NCBI RefSeq assembly: GCF_002005565.1
Contig: NZ_BDJC01000011.1
Span: 1 to 64,000, forward strand
Length of the DNA stretch: 64,000 nt
From: Streptomyces sp. JHA26
Lineage (GTDB): Bacteria; Actinomycetota; Actinomycetes; Streptomycetales; Streptomycetaceae
Direction of reading: 5' to 3'
Under the pieces are notes generated by a model. The model was given only the letters and a program-made list of their open reading frames with translations. It ran no database searches and was not told where the DNA came from. Below are positions 1 through 8,298 of this stretch, piece after piece. Position numbers and translations under genes: made by a program. Within the stretch, counting starts at the first letter, position 1, and every line of letters starts with the position of its first letter.

Positions 1-341
1 GCCGGGGCGGCCTGCTCGGTGGAGGGGGCGGCCGGCGCGGGCTCGGGGGCCGGCTCGGCGACCTGCTGGGCCTGCGGGGCGGCCTCGGCGGCCGGGGCAC
101 CGGAGCCGTCGTCGATCAGGGCCAGCTCGGCGCCGACCTCGACCGTCTCGTCCTCGGCGACCTTGATGGAGGACAGCACGCCGGAGGCGGGGGCCGGGAT
201 CTCGGTGTCGACCTTGTCGGTCGAGACCTCGAGCAGCGGCTCGTCGGCCTCGACGCGCTCACCCTCGGCCTTCAGCCAGCGGGTGACGGTGCCCTCGGTG
301 ACGCTCTCGCCGAGCGCCGGAAGGGTTACGGAAACCGCCAT
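1..341 (-). CDS. sucB: Dihydrolipoamide acyltransferase (E2), N-terminal part
   Basis: This is the first 113 residues of the E2 acyltransferase of a 2-oxo acid dehydrogenase complex; the rest lies beyond the left edge. E2 carries the swinging lipoyl arm that passes acyl groups to CoA. The visible part is one lipoyl domain (residues 1-77) with the lipoylation motif STDKVDTEI, lysine 43, followed by an Ala/Pro/Glu-rich flexible linker from about residue 78. The ATG is preceded by AAGGAG at good spacing. The E3 gene lies 64 bases upstream on the same strand, as in actinobacteria where one E2 serves the 2-oxoglutarate/pyruvate dehydrogenase assembly. Which acyl group is used cannot be told from this fragment. 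Confidence 0.93.
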   Translation of the reverse strand, partial: MAVSVTLPALGESVTEGTVTRWLKAEGERVEADEPLLEVSTDKVDTEIPAPASGVLSSIKVAEDETVEVGAELALIDDGSGAPAAEAAPQAQQVAEPAPEPAPAAPSTEQAAP

Positions 342-405
342 GGTTTCGGTTGCTCCTTACGAATTGCGGAAGTCTGTGTCGTCGCGCCCAATGACCGAGG
401 GAAGG

Positions 406-1794
406 TCAGTCGTGGGAGTGCAGCGGCTTGCCGGCCAACGCCAGGTGGGCCTCGCCGAGCGCCTCGTTCTGCGTCGGGTGGGCGTGGATGAGCTGGGCCA
501 CCTCGGCGGGCAGCGCCTCCCAGTTGTAGATCAGCTGGGCCTCGCCGACCTGCTCGCCCATGCGGTCGCCGACCATGTGGACGCCGACCACGGCACCGTC
601 CTTGACCTGGACGAGCTTGATCTCGCCCGCGGTCTTCAGGATCTTGCTCCTGCCGTTGCCGGCCAGGTTGTACTTCAGGGCGACGACCTTGTCCGCACCG
701 TAGATCTCCTTGGCCTTGGCCTCGGTGATGCCGACGGAGGCGACCTCGGGGTGGCAGTACGTCACGCGCGGGACGCCGTCGTAGTCGATCGGGACGGTCT
801 TCAGACCGGCCAGCCGCTCCGCCACCAGGATGCCCTCGGCGAAGCCGACGTGCGCGAGCTGGAGGGTCGGGACCAGGTCACCGACGGCCGAGATGGTCGG
901 CACGTTGGTGCGCATGTACTCGTCGACCAGGACGTAGCCGCGGTCCATGGCGACCCCGGCCTCCTCGTAGCCCAGGCCCTGAGAGACCGGGCCGCGGCCG
1001 ATGGCGACGAGCAGGACCTCGGCCTCGAACTCCTTGCCGTCGGCGAGGGTGACCTTGACACCGTCCTGGGTGTACTCGGCCTTGTCGAAGAAGGTGCCCA
1101 GGTTGAACTTGATGCCCCGCTTGCGGAAGGCACGCTCCAGCAGCTTGGAGCTGTTCTCGTCCTCGACCGGCACGAGGTGCTTGAGGCCCTCGATGATCGT
1201 GACGTCGGTCCCGAAGGACTTCCACGCCGAGGCGAACTCGACGCCGATGACACCGCCGCCCAGGATGATCGCGGACTTCGGCACGCGGTCCAGGACGAGG
1301 GCGTGGTCGGAGGAGATGATCCGGTTGCCGTCGATGTTCAGGCCCGGCAGCGACTTCGGCACGGAGCCGGTCGCCAGCAGGACGTGGCGGCCCTGGACGC
1401 GCTGACCGTTGACGTCCACCGAGGTCGGGGAGGACAGACGGCCCTCACCCTCGATGTAGGTCACCTTGCGCGAGGCGATCAGGCCCTGCAGGCCCTTGTA
1501 CAGGCCCGAGATCACCTCGTCCTTGTACTTCTGGACGGCCGGTACGTCGATGCCCTCGAAGGTGGCCTTCACGCCGAACTGCTCGCTCTCGCGGGCCTGG
1601 TCGGCGATCTCGCCCGCGTGCAGCAGGGCCTTGGTGGGGATGCAACCCTTGTGCAGGCAGGTGCCGCCGACCTTGTCCTTCTCGATCAGGGCGACGTCCA
1701 GGCCCAGCTGCGCCCCGCGCAGGGCCGCGGCGTAACCACCGCTACCACCGCCGAGGATCACTAGGTCGAAAACGGTGCTGGCGTCGTTCGCCAC
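406..1794 (-). CDS. lpdA: Dihydrolipoamide dehydrogenase (E3)
   Basis: A 462-residue flavoprotein that reoxidises the dihydrolipoyl arm of E2 with NAD+. Visible features are the FAD-binding GGGSGGY motif at residues 15-21, the redox-active disulfide GGTCLHKGC (Cys46 and Cys51), a central NAD-binding GGGVIG motif, and the C-terminal catalytic HAHPTQNE. Length is typical of the family. The GTG start at 1794 is chosen because GGAGGA lies about 8 bases upstream; an open frame continues further 5' but lacks family similarity. It is followed directly by the E2 gene, so the two are probably co-transcribed. Confidence 0.97.
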   Translation of the reverse strand: MANDASTVFDLVILGGGSGGYAAALRGAQLGLDVALIEKDKVGGTCLHKGCIPTKALLHAGEIADQARESEQFGVKATFEGIDVPAVQKYKDEVISGLYKGLQGLIASRKVTYIEGEGRLSSPTSVDVNGQRVQGRHVLLATGSVPKSLPGLNIDGNRIISSDHALVLDRVPKSAIILGGGVIGVEFASAWKSFGTDVTIIEGLKHLVPVEDENSSKLLERAFRKRGIKFNLGTFFDKAEYTQDGVKVTLADGKEFEAEVLLVAIGRGPVSQGLGYEEAGVAMDRGYVLVDEYMRTNVPTISAVGDLVPTLQLAHVGFAEGILVAERLAGLKTVPIDYDGVPRVTYCHPEVASVGITEAKAKEIYGADKVVALKYNLAGNGRSKILKTAGEIKLVQVKDGAVVGVHMVGDRMGEQVGEAQLIYNWEALPAEVAQLIHAHPTQNEALGEAHLALAGKPLHSHD

Positions 1795-2121
1795 GTCACG
1801 TCCTCCATGCATGTGCGCCGCCGGTCGTCGGTGACCGGCTGGCGGCTGGTGTCCGGCCGCTCGTTCTTCGGCCCTTGGGTGGGGCCCTGTCCTGCCGAGC
1901 CCCATCTTCGCACTTGTGCGGGCCGAACGAGACGCGGGGCCGGGGTGTGAGACACCCCACGTTCGCGTGAGAGGAGCGGCGGGGAACTCGTCACCGACGC
2001 CAGGACAGCCGCCCAAGGGGCGCGGGGCTGTGCCGATCTGCGGCTCCGCCGCGTGGGCGCGACGAGCCACGACGGACCCGCAGCCGCACGATCACCCGCA
2101 CCCCCGAGCTCTCAGGCGCCC
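1795..2121. other. Intergenic region, lpdA upstream, with dispersed repeat
   Basis: This 327-base gap separates the end of the aminopeptidase gene from the lpdA start. The part nearest lpdA should hold the lpdA promoter, but no convincing -10/-35 pair stands out. The right part (about 2013-2099) is a dispersed repeat related to one at 22621-22705. No coding signal is seen here; the open frames that cross it are shadows. Confidence 0.6.
2013..2099. repeat. Dispersed Streptomyces intergenic repeat, copy 1
   Basis: The stretch containing GGGGCGCGGGGCTGTG, then TGCGGCTCCGCCGCG, GGGCGCGACGAGCCACGACG and CCCGCAGCCGC is closely similar, in the same order and spacing, to a stretch at 22621-22705. 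The core TGCGGCTCC(G/A)CCGCG is itself a short palindrome. Sequences of this kind recur between genes in Streptomyces chromosomes (recollection, not searched). It lies just beyond the pepA stop codon. Confidence 0.6.
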
Positions 2122-3660
2122 TCAGCCAAGATCGCCCGCGGCCGCCAGCTCGGCGACCCGCACCAGCGTCCGCACCGCCGTACCCGTGCCGCCCTTCGGC
2201 GTGTACCCGAACGGACCGCTCTCGTTGAAGGCCGGCCCCGCGATGTCCAGGTGCGCCCAGGTGATGCCCTCGCCGACGAACTCGCGCAGGAACAGGCCGG
2301 CCACCAGCCCGCCGCCCATCCGCTCGCCCATGTTGGCGATGTCGGCGGTCGCGGAGTCCATGCCCTTGCGCAGGTGCTCCGGCAGCGGCATCGGCCACGC
2401 CGGCTCGCCGACCTCCTCCGCCGCCTCGTGCACCGCGGCGCGGAACGCGTCGTCGTTCGCCATGATCCCGTACGTGCGGCTGCCCAGCGCGAGCATCATC
2501 GCGCCGGTCAGGGTCGCCACGTCGATGATCGCGTCCGGCTTGTCCTGCGAGGCCGCCCACAGCGCGTCGGCGAGCACCAGCCGGCCCTCGGCGTCGGTGT
2601 TGAGGACCTCCACCGTCTTGCCGCTGTACATGCGCAGCACGTCACCCGGGCGGGTGGCGGAGCCGGACGGCATGTTCTCGGCCAGCGCCAGCCAGCCGGT
2701 GACGTTGACCTCGAGGCCGAGCCGCGCGGCGGCGACGACCGCGGCGAACACGGCGGCGGCGCCGGCCATGTCGCACTTCATCGTCTCGTTGTGCCCGGCC
2801 GGCTTCAGCGAGATGCCGCCCGAGTCGTACGTGATGCCCTTGCCGACGAAGGCGAGCGACTTCTTCGCCTTGGACGAGGTGTACGACAGCTTCACCAGCC
2901 GCGGCCCCGACGCCGAACCGGCGCCGACGCCGAGGATGCCGCCGTAGCCGCCCTTGGCCAGTGCCTTCTCGTCGAGCACCTGCACCTTGATGCCGTGCTC
3001 CTTGGCGGCGGCCTGCGCGATCGCCGCGAACGCCTCGGGGTTCAGGTCGTTCGGCGGGGTGTTGACCAGGTCGCGGGCGCGGTTCAGCTCCTCGGCGACG
3101 GCCGCGGCACGCTCGATCGCGGCCTTGTACGCCTTGTCGCGGGGCTTGCCGCCGAGCAGCGCGGCCTCGGCGAGCGGCGCCTTGCCGTTCTTCGCCTTCG
3201 CGGAGCCCTGCGCCTGACGGCCGTTCTCCTTGTACGCGTCGAAGGAGTACGCGCCGAGCAGCACGCCCTCGCCGATGACGCCGGCGTCGGCGGCCTCGGT
3301 GACCGGCAGCGCGAAGACGGCCTTCTTGGCACCGGCCAGCGCGCGGGCGGCCGCGCCGGCGGCACGGCGCAGCGCCTCGGCGTCGAAACCGGCGTCCTTC
3401 TCGGGCTCGGCGCCCAGGCCCACCGCCACCACGACGGGGGTCTTGAAGCCGGAGGGCGCGGGCAGCTTCGTCACCTCGCCCTCGGCGCCGGAGGCACCGA
3501 GGGTCTCCAGCACGTCGGCGAGCCTGCCGTCGTACGCGTTGTCCACGGCCTCGGCGCCCGGTGCGACGACGGGGCCGCGGGCGCCCTTGGCGACACCGAT
3601 CACGAGGGCGTCGGCCCGCAGGCCGGGCACCGCTGCGGTGGAGAGAGTGAGAGCAGTCAC
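2122..3660 (-). CDS. pepA: Leucyl aminopeptidase (family M17)
   Basis: A 512-residue cytosolic metallo-aminopeptidase that releases N-terminal residues from peptides. The C-terminal catalytic domain carries the M17 signature NTDAEGRL (metal ligands Asp and Glu, bicarbonate-site Arg), the upstream lysine segment GKGITYDSGG, and KCDMAGAAAV. The N-terminal domain is the usual variable alpha/beta region. Length is normal for M17. The GTG at 3660 has only a weak purine-rich stretch upstream. A divergent lipoprotein gene starts 240 bases away. Confidence 0.96.
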   Translation of the reverse strand: MTALTLSTAAVPGLRADALVIGVAKGARGPVVAPGAEAVDNAYDGRLADVLETLGASGAEGEVTKLPAPSGFKTPVVVAVGLGAEPEKDAGFDAEALRRAAGAAARALAGAKKAVFALPVTEAADAGVIGEGVLLGAYSFDAYKENGRQAQGSAKAKNGKAPLAEAALLGGKPRDKAYKAAIERAAAVAEELNRARDLVNTPPNDLNPEAFAAIAQAAAKEHGIKVQVLDEKALAKGGYGGILGVGAGSASGPRLVKLSYTSSKAKKSLAFVGKGITYDSGGISLKPAGHNETMKCDMAGAAAVFAAVVAAARLGLEVNVTGWLALAENMPSGSATRPGDVLRMYSGKTVEVLNTDAEGRLVLADALWAASQDKPDAIIDVATLTGAMMLALGSRTYGIMANDDAFRAAVHEAAEEVGEPAWPMPLPEHLRKGMDSATADIANMGERMGGGLVAGLFLREFVGEGITWAHLDIAGPAFNESGPFGYTPKGGTGTAVRTLVRVAELAAAGDLG

Positions 3661-3900
3661 GGTGGTGAAATCTCGCTTCCGTACGAAGTCTTGTATGGCC
3701 GAATGCGGGTGGGTCGACCGGGCCCGACAACCGACCCTAGATCCCTCCTGCGATGCGGTCTTCGCCCGGGCGGGCGAACACCCGGCACGAGCCTACGCTC
3801 GCGCCCCCGTCCGCCTCCCACCGTGGCCCGCGTTTCCCGCGCCGCCGGGGCGCACGAGATCATCGCGGAGTACACCGTCCCCGCCCCTGGAGCACGCCCC

Positions 3901-4686
3901 ATGAGACGCCCGGTCCTGCTGACAGCCCTGCTCCTGCTGCTCGCGGGCTGCTCGTCGCCGCCCCCCGACGACGGGCGGGACGACGCCGGACGCTGGCAGC
4001 CGCGCCCCGGCACCGCCTGGCAGTGGCAGCTCAGCGGCAGGCTCGACACCACCGTCGACGTGCCGGTCTACGACATCGACGGCTTCGACCACACCGCGGC
4101 CACGGTGGCCTCCCTGCACGACGACGGCCGCAAGGTCGTCTGCTACGTCTCCACCGGCGCCTGGGAGGACTTCCGCCCCGACGCGGCGGACTTCCCCGAG
4201 TCGGTGCTGGGCGAGGGCAACGGCTGGGAGGGCGAACGCTGGCTGGACATCCGGGCGACGGACGTCCTGGAACCGCTGATGGCCGAACGCCTCGACATGT
4301 GCCGCGACAAGGGCTTCGACGCCGTCGAGCCGGACAACATGGACGGCTACCGGAACGAGACCGGTTTCCCGCTCACCGCCGACGACCAGCTCCGCTACAA
4401 CCGGCTGATCGCCGAGCTCGCCCACGACCGGGGCATGGCCGTCGGCCTGAAGAACGACCTCGACCAGATCCCGGAGCTGGTGGACGACTTCGACTTCGCG
4501 GTCAACGAGCAGTGCGCCCAGTACGGCGAGTGCGCCGACAACAGGCCGTTCATCGACGCGGGCAAGGCCGTCTTCCACGTCGAGTACGAGCTGCCGACCG
4601 ACCGTTTCTGCGCCGAGTCCCGTGAGCTGCGGCTGAGTTCGATGCTGAAGAAGTACGAACTGGGGGCGTGGCGCGAGGCCTGCTGA
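3901..4686 (+). CDS. Lipoprotein with GH114-like (endo-alpha-1,4-polygalactosaminidase) domain
   Basis: A 261-residue predicted lipoprotein: a short signal peptide ending in the lipobox LLAGC (Cys at residue 19), then a single TIM-barrel-like domain. Motifs VCYVSTGAWEDFRPD and GFDAVEPDNMDGY match the GH114/TM1410 family, whose known members cleave alpha-1,4-galactosamine polymers. The start is the ATG directly before the charged signal-peptide N-terminus; the frame is open far upstream, but that part is antisense to pepA. The substrate in Streptomyces is unknown; a cell-surface or exopolysaccharide role is inferred. Confidence 0.85.
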   Translation: MRRPVLLTALLLLLAGCSSPPPDDGRDDAGRWQPRPGTAWQWQLSGRLDTTVDVPVYDIDGFDHTAATVASLHDDGRKVVCYVSTGAWEDFRPDAADFPESVLGEGNGWEGERWLDIRATDVLEPLMAERLDMCRDKGFDAVEPDNMDGYRNETGFPLTADDQLRYNRLIAELAHDRGMAVGLKNDLDQIPELVDDFDFAVNEQCAQYGECADNRPFIDAGKAVFHVEYELPTDRFCAESRELRLSSMLKKYELGAWREAC

Positions 4687-4689
4687 GCG

Positions 4690-5472
4690 TCAGCCCAGCA
4701 CCGAGACGACCAGCGCGGCCGTGGCCGCCGTCTCCGCGACCCCGCCGAAGACGTCACCGGTGACCCCGCCGAAGCGGCGGACGCAGTGCCGCAGCAGCAG
4801 TTCGGCGACGGCGACGGCGCACAGCACGGCGAGCGCCGTCCGGAGCGCGTCGTGCGTCCCGAGGACCGCGCCCGCCGCCGCCCCGACGGCCGTGACGGCG
4901 ACGGCCGCGCCCAGCGCCCCGCCCGCCGGGACCACCCCGGCGACCGCGGCGCCCAGCCCCTCCGGGCGCGCGGCCGGCACCCCGGCCCGGGCGGCCAGGG
5001 TGAGCGCCAGCCGGGCGGCGGTCGCCGAGACCACGGCGGCGAGCGCGCCCCGCGCCCAGGAGGCGTCGTACGCCTGCGTCAGCGCGGCGACCTGGGCCAG
5101 CAGCACGAGGACGAGGGTGATCACGCCGAACGGCCCGATGTCCGACTGCTTCATGACGCGCAGCGCGTCCTCGGCGGGCTTGCCGCTGCCCAGTCCGTCC
5201 GCGGTGTCGGCCAGCCCGTCCAGGTGCAGCCCTCGGGTGAGGACGGCGGGCACGGCGACGCCGGCGACCGCGGCGAGCAGGTTGCCGGCGCCGAGGAACA
5301 GCAGGACGAGCCCGACGGCTGCGGCGGCGGCACCGACGACCAGCCCGGCCAGCGGGGCGCACAGCATGCCGCCGCGCGCCGCCCCGCGGTCCCAGCGGGT
5401 CACCCGGACCGGGAGCACGGTGAGGGTGCCGAACGCGAACCGGAGGCCGTGGGGGAAGGGGGTCCTGAGCAC
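4690..5472 (-). CDS. cobS: Adenosylcobinamide-GDP ribazoletransferase (cobalamin synthase)
   Basis: A 260-residue integral membrane enzyme that joins adenosylcobinamide-GDP to alpha-ribazole, the last assembly step of the cobalamin nucleotide loop. It shows several hydrophobic segments and the family motifs TRGLHLDGLADTADGL, KQSDIGPFGV and a C-terminal GGVTGDVFG segment. The start is the GTG at 5472. It converges on the GH114 lipoprotein gene with a 3-base gap. cobT and cobU homologues lie nearby but as separate transcripts, so the loop-assembly genes are dispersed rather than in one operon. Confidence 0.95.
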   Translation of the reverse strand: MLRTPFPHGLRFAFGTLTVLPVRVTRWDRGAARGGMLCAPLAGLVVGAAAAAVGLVLLFLGAGNLLAAVAGVAVPAVLTRGLHLDGLADTADGLGSGKPAEDALRVMKQSDIGPFGVITLVLVLLAQVAALTQAYDASWARGALAAVVSATAARLALTLAARAGVPAARPEGLGAAVAGVVPAGGALGAAVAVTAVGAAAGAVLGTHDALRTALAVLCAVAVAELLLRHCVRRFGGVTGDVFGGVAETAATAALVVSVLG

Positions 5473-5532
5473 CGGCGCAGACTACCCGGCGGCCGGCGGG
5501 GCGCCGCCGGGGCTCGGGGATAAAGTGCACAT

Positions 5533-6279
5533 ATGGGAGATTGGTGGCAGCGGAACATCATCGAACCGGGCAAGCTGCCACTGCTCCTCGCCCTCGGCGC
5601 CTTCGTGCTGACGTTCGTGATCACCCGGACCGTGACCCGCCTGATCCGGGCGGGCAAGGGCCCGTTCGGGAACGTCGAGGCGGGCGGCGTGCACATCCAC
5701 CACGTGGTTCCCGGGGTCGTCCTCACGATCGTCGGCGGCTTCGGCGCGGTCGCCGGCGGCCGGCACGGGTTCGGCTCCGCCCTCGCGGCGGTGCTCTTCG
5801 GCATCGGGGCGGGTCTCGTCCTGGACGAGTTCGCGCTGATCCTGCACCTCGACGACGTCTACTGGACCGAGGCCGGCCGCAAGAGCGTGGAGGTCGTGGT
5901 GATCACCGCGGCCCTGGTCGGCCTGGTCCTCGCCGGGTTCACGCCGTTCGGCGTCGACAACCTGTCCCAGGACGAGCTGCACGACCGCGCCAACGTCATC
6001 GCGACCGTGGCGGGCAACTTCGTCTTCTCCCTCCTCGCCCTGGCCAAGGGCAAGGCCCGCCTGGCGGTCTTCGGCGTGATCGTCCCGCTCATCGCCCTGG
6101 TCGGCGCCGTCCGCCTGGCCCGTCCCGGCTCCTTCTGGGCCCGCCGCTTCTACGGCCGCCGTCCGCGCGCCCGCGCCAAGTCCCGCCTGCGCGCCTACCA
6201 CCACGACCGCCGCTGGTCCGGTCCGCGCCGCGCCCTCCAGGACTGGATCGGCGGCCGCCCGGACCCGCCGCGACCCTGA
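5533..6279 (+). CDS. Integral membrane protein, unknown function
   Basis: A 248-residue protein with about five predicted transmembrane segments (near residues 17-35, 55-75, 80-105, 118-140 and 155-200) and an Arg-rich cytosolic tail. Conserved-looking polar motifs between the helices include GVHIHHVVPG and LDEFALILHLDDVYW, which could bind metal or form an active site, but I recognise no named family. The ATG at 5533 is 60 bases from the divergent cobS start. It converges on cobT. Confidence 0.85.
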   Translation: MGDWWQRNIIEPGKLPLLLALGAFVLTFVITRTVTRLIRAGKGPFGNVEAGGVHIHHVVPGVVLTIVGGFGAVAGGRHGFGSALAAVLFGIGAGLVLDEFALILHLDDVYWTEAGRKSVEVVVITAALVGLVLAGFTPFGVDNLSQDELHDRANVIATVAGNFVFSLLALAKGKARLAVFGVIVPLIALVGAVRLARPGSFWARRFYGRRPRARAKSRLRAYHHDRRWSGPRRALQDWIGGRPDPPRP

Positions 6280-6333
6280 CCGGGCGCGGGGGAGGAGCCG
6301 GGCGACCGGACGGCGCCGGCTCACCGCGTCCGT

Positions 6334-7392
6334 TCACTCGTCCCCGTCGGAGACCTCCGGCAGCTCCGCCGCCAGCGCCGCCGCGGCCTGCACCAGCGGC
6401 AGCGCCAGCAGGCCCCCCGCGCCCTCACCCACCGTCACGCCCTGCGCGAGCAGCGGCTCCAGCGCCATCCGGTCCAGCGCCTTCGCCTGCCCCGGCTCCC
6501 CGCTGTCGTGCGCCGCCAGCCACCAGTCCGGCGCCCGGAACGCCACCCGCTGGCCCACCAGCGCGCACGCCGCGGCCACCACGCCGTCCAGGATCACCGG
6601 GACCTTCCGCACGGCGCACTGCAGCAGGAAGCCCGTCATCGCGGTGAGGTCCGCGCCGCCCACCGTCGCCAGCAGCTGCAGCTGGTCCCCGAGCACCGGC
6701 CGTGCCCGTCGCAGCGCGTCCCGGATCGCCGCGCACTTGCGCATCCACGCCAGGTCGTCGATGGCCAGCCCGCCCCGGCCGGTGACGACCGACGCGTCCG
6801 TCCCGCACAACGCCGCGACCAGCACGCCCGCCGCCGTCGTCCCGCCCACGCTCACATCGCCGAGCACCACCAGGTCCGTACCGGAGTCGGCCTCCTCGTC
6901 GGCCACCGCCGTCCCGGCCCGGAAGGCGGCCTCCGCCTCCTCGAGGGTCAGCGCGTCCTCGATGTCGATGCGTCCGCCGCCGCGCCGCACCCGGTGCTTC
7001 ACGACCTCCGCCGGCAGCGTCTCCGGGTCGCAGTCCAGCGCCATGTCGACGATCCGCACGGGCACACCCAGGCGCCGCGCGAGCACGGACACGGGCCGCC
7101 CGCCCTCCAGCACCTCGCGCACCAGGTCGCCCGCGCCGCCCGCGGGCCGCGCCGACACGCCCAGCTCGGCGACCTTGTGGTCACCGGCGAAGAGCACCAC
7201 CCGGGGCCGTTCGACCGGCCGCACCGGCACGGCGGACTGCGCCGCGGCCAGCCATTCACCCAGGTCGTCCAGCCGGCCCAGCGCCCCGGGCGGCACGACC
7301 TGTCGCTCCCGGCGCGCCTCGGCGTCGCGGCGCACCCCGCCGTCGGGGCGCTCGATCAGATCGGTGAAGTCGTCGAGATTCAGCGAGCTCAT
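6334..7392 (-). CDS. cobT: Nicotinate-nucleotide--dimethylbenzimidazole phosphoribosyltransferase
   Basis: A 352-residue cytosolic enzyme that makes alpha-ribazole phosphate from nicotinate mononucleotide and dimethylbenzimidazole for the lower ligand of cobalamin. Diagnostic motifs are FAGDHKVAELGVSARP near residue 70, LGDVSVGGTTAAG in the middle, and the C-terminal GEGAGGLLALPLV segment that holds the catalytic glutamate. Length fits the family. Together with cobS and the cobU fusion it covers the lower-loop branch of B12 assembly. Confidence 0.96.
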   Translation of the reverse strand: MSSLNLDDFTDLIERPDGGVRRDAEARRERQVVPPGALGRLDDLGEWLAAAQSAVPVRPVERPRVVLFAGDHKVAELGVSARPAGGAGDLVREVLEGGRPVSVLARRLGVPVRIVDMALDCDPETLPAEVVKHRVRRGGGRIDIEDALTLEEAEAAFRAGTAVADEEADSGTDLVVLGDVSVGGTTAAGVLVAALCGTDASVVTGRGGLAIDDLAWMRKCAAIRDALRRARPVLGDQLQLLATVGGADLTAMTGFLLQCAVRKVPVILDGVVAAACALVGQRVAFRAPDWWLAAHDSGEPGQAKALDRMALEPLLAQGVTVGEGAGGLLALPLVQAAAALAAELPEVSDGDE

Positions 7393-7542
7393 TCGCCGAA
7401 CAGTACCGGCCCCGGTCGAACACCACGGGGGTCACATCCGCACCGCGCCGGACCGGCGGCGTTGCCCTACGGATCGCCATCCCCTACGTAACGTTTTGCG
7501 ATGGATTGTCGTACGTCCTCCTCCACCTGTCGGGAGCCGCCC

Positions 7543-8298
7543 ATGCCCGCGCACTCCACCCCCTCGGTGCCGTCTCCCCTGCCCCCGGTGCCTCCCGTCC
7601 CCCTCTACGGCCCGCACCGCGCGGACTGCCCCTGGTGCGGCTCCCGGCGGCTGCGCTCCCGGCCCGGCCGCGGCAACCCGCGGCCGGGCGCGCCCGGCCG
7701 CTCCGTCCTCGACCGGTGCCGGGACTGCCGGCACACCTTCCGCAACCCCCTGCTCGCGCCCCGGCCCGCACACCCGGCCGTCCGGGCCGGCGTCCGCCTC
7801 GGACACCTCCTGGCCGCCCGCGCGGTGCTCCGCCTCTGCCCCGAACCCGAGAGCTGGCTGGACGTGGGCACCGGCGACGCCGGCTTCCCCCGGACGGCGC
7901 GGACGTACTTCCCGTACACCTCGTTCGACGGCGTGGACCCCACGCACCGCGTCCTGCGGGCCCGCGCGGCCGACCGCGTCGAGGAGGCGTACGTCGGCCG
8001 GCTGACGGACCGGCACATCGCCGCCCGCCTCCGCGCCCGCTACGACGTCGTCAGCCTCATCCAGCACCTGGAACGTGTCCCCGACCCGCGTGCCGAACTG
8101 CGCGCCGCCCTCCACGTGCTGCGCCCCGGCGGCCACCTGCTCCTCGACGTCGCCGACCCGCGCCGCCTGTTCACCCTGCCGCCGGGCACGCACCACCCGG
8201 CGGGCCTGCGCGCCGAGCTGGAGGCCCGCGGCTGCACGGTCCTCACCGGCAGGCTCGCCCCCCGGCTCGTCGCCCGCAAGGAACCGTCAGTCCCGTAG
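7543..8298 (+). CDS. SAM-dependent methyltransferase with N-terminal zinc ribbon
   Basis: A 251-residue protein. The N-terminus carries two CxxC pairs (CPWC and CRDC), a probable zinc ribbon, followed by a class I methyltransferase fold: SAM-binding WLDVGTGDAGFP, acidic SFDGVDPT, and YDVVSLIQHLERVPDP in place of motif IV. The ATG at 7543 is preferred because GGGAG lies just upstream; an ATG at 7501 in the same frame lacks one. Its 3' end overlaps the convergent cobU gene by 12 bases. The substrate is unknown. Confidence 0.85.
   Translation: MPAHSTPSVPSPLPPVPPVPLYGPHRADCPWCGSRRLRSRPGRGNPRPGAPGRSVLDRCRDCRHTFRNPLLAPRPAHPAVRAGVRLGHLLAARAVLRLCPEPESWLDVGTGDAGFPRTARTYFPYTSFDGVDPTHRVLRARAADRVEEAYVGRLTDRHIAARLRARYDVVSLIQHLERVPDPRAELRAALHVLRPGGHLLLDVADPRRLFTLPPGTHHPAGLRAELEARGCTVLTGRLAPRLVARKEPSVP

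Noticed and set aside
2053..4686. Very long plus-strand frame of 877 codons
   Set aside because: Only its last 261 codons (from 3901) show a signal peptide and domain; the rest is antisense to pepA, a common effect of high third-position GC.
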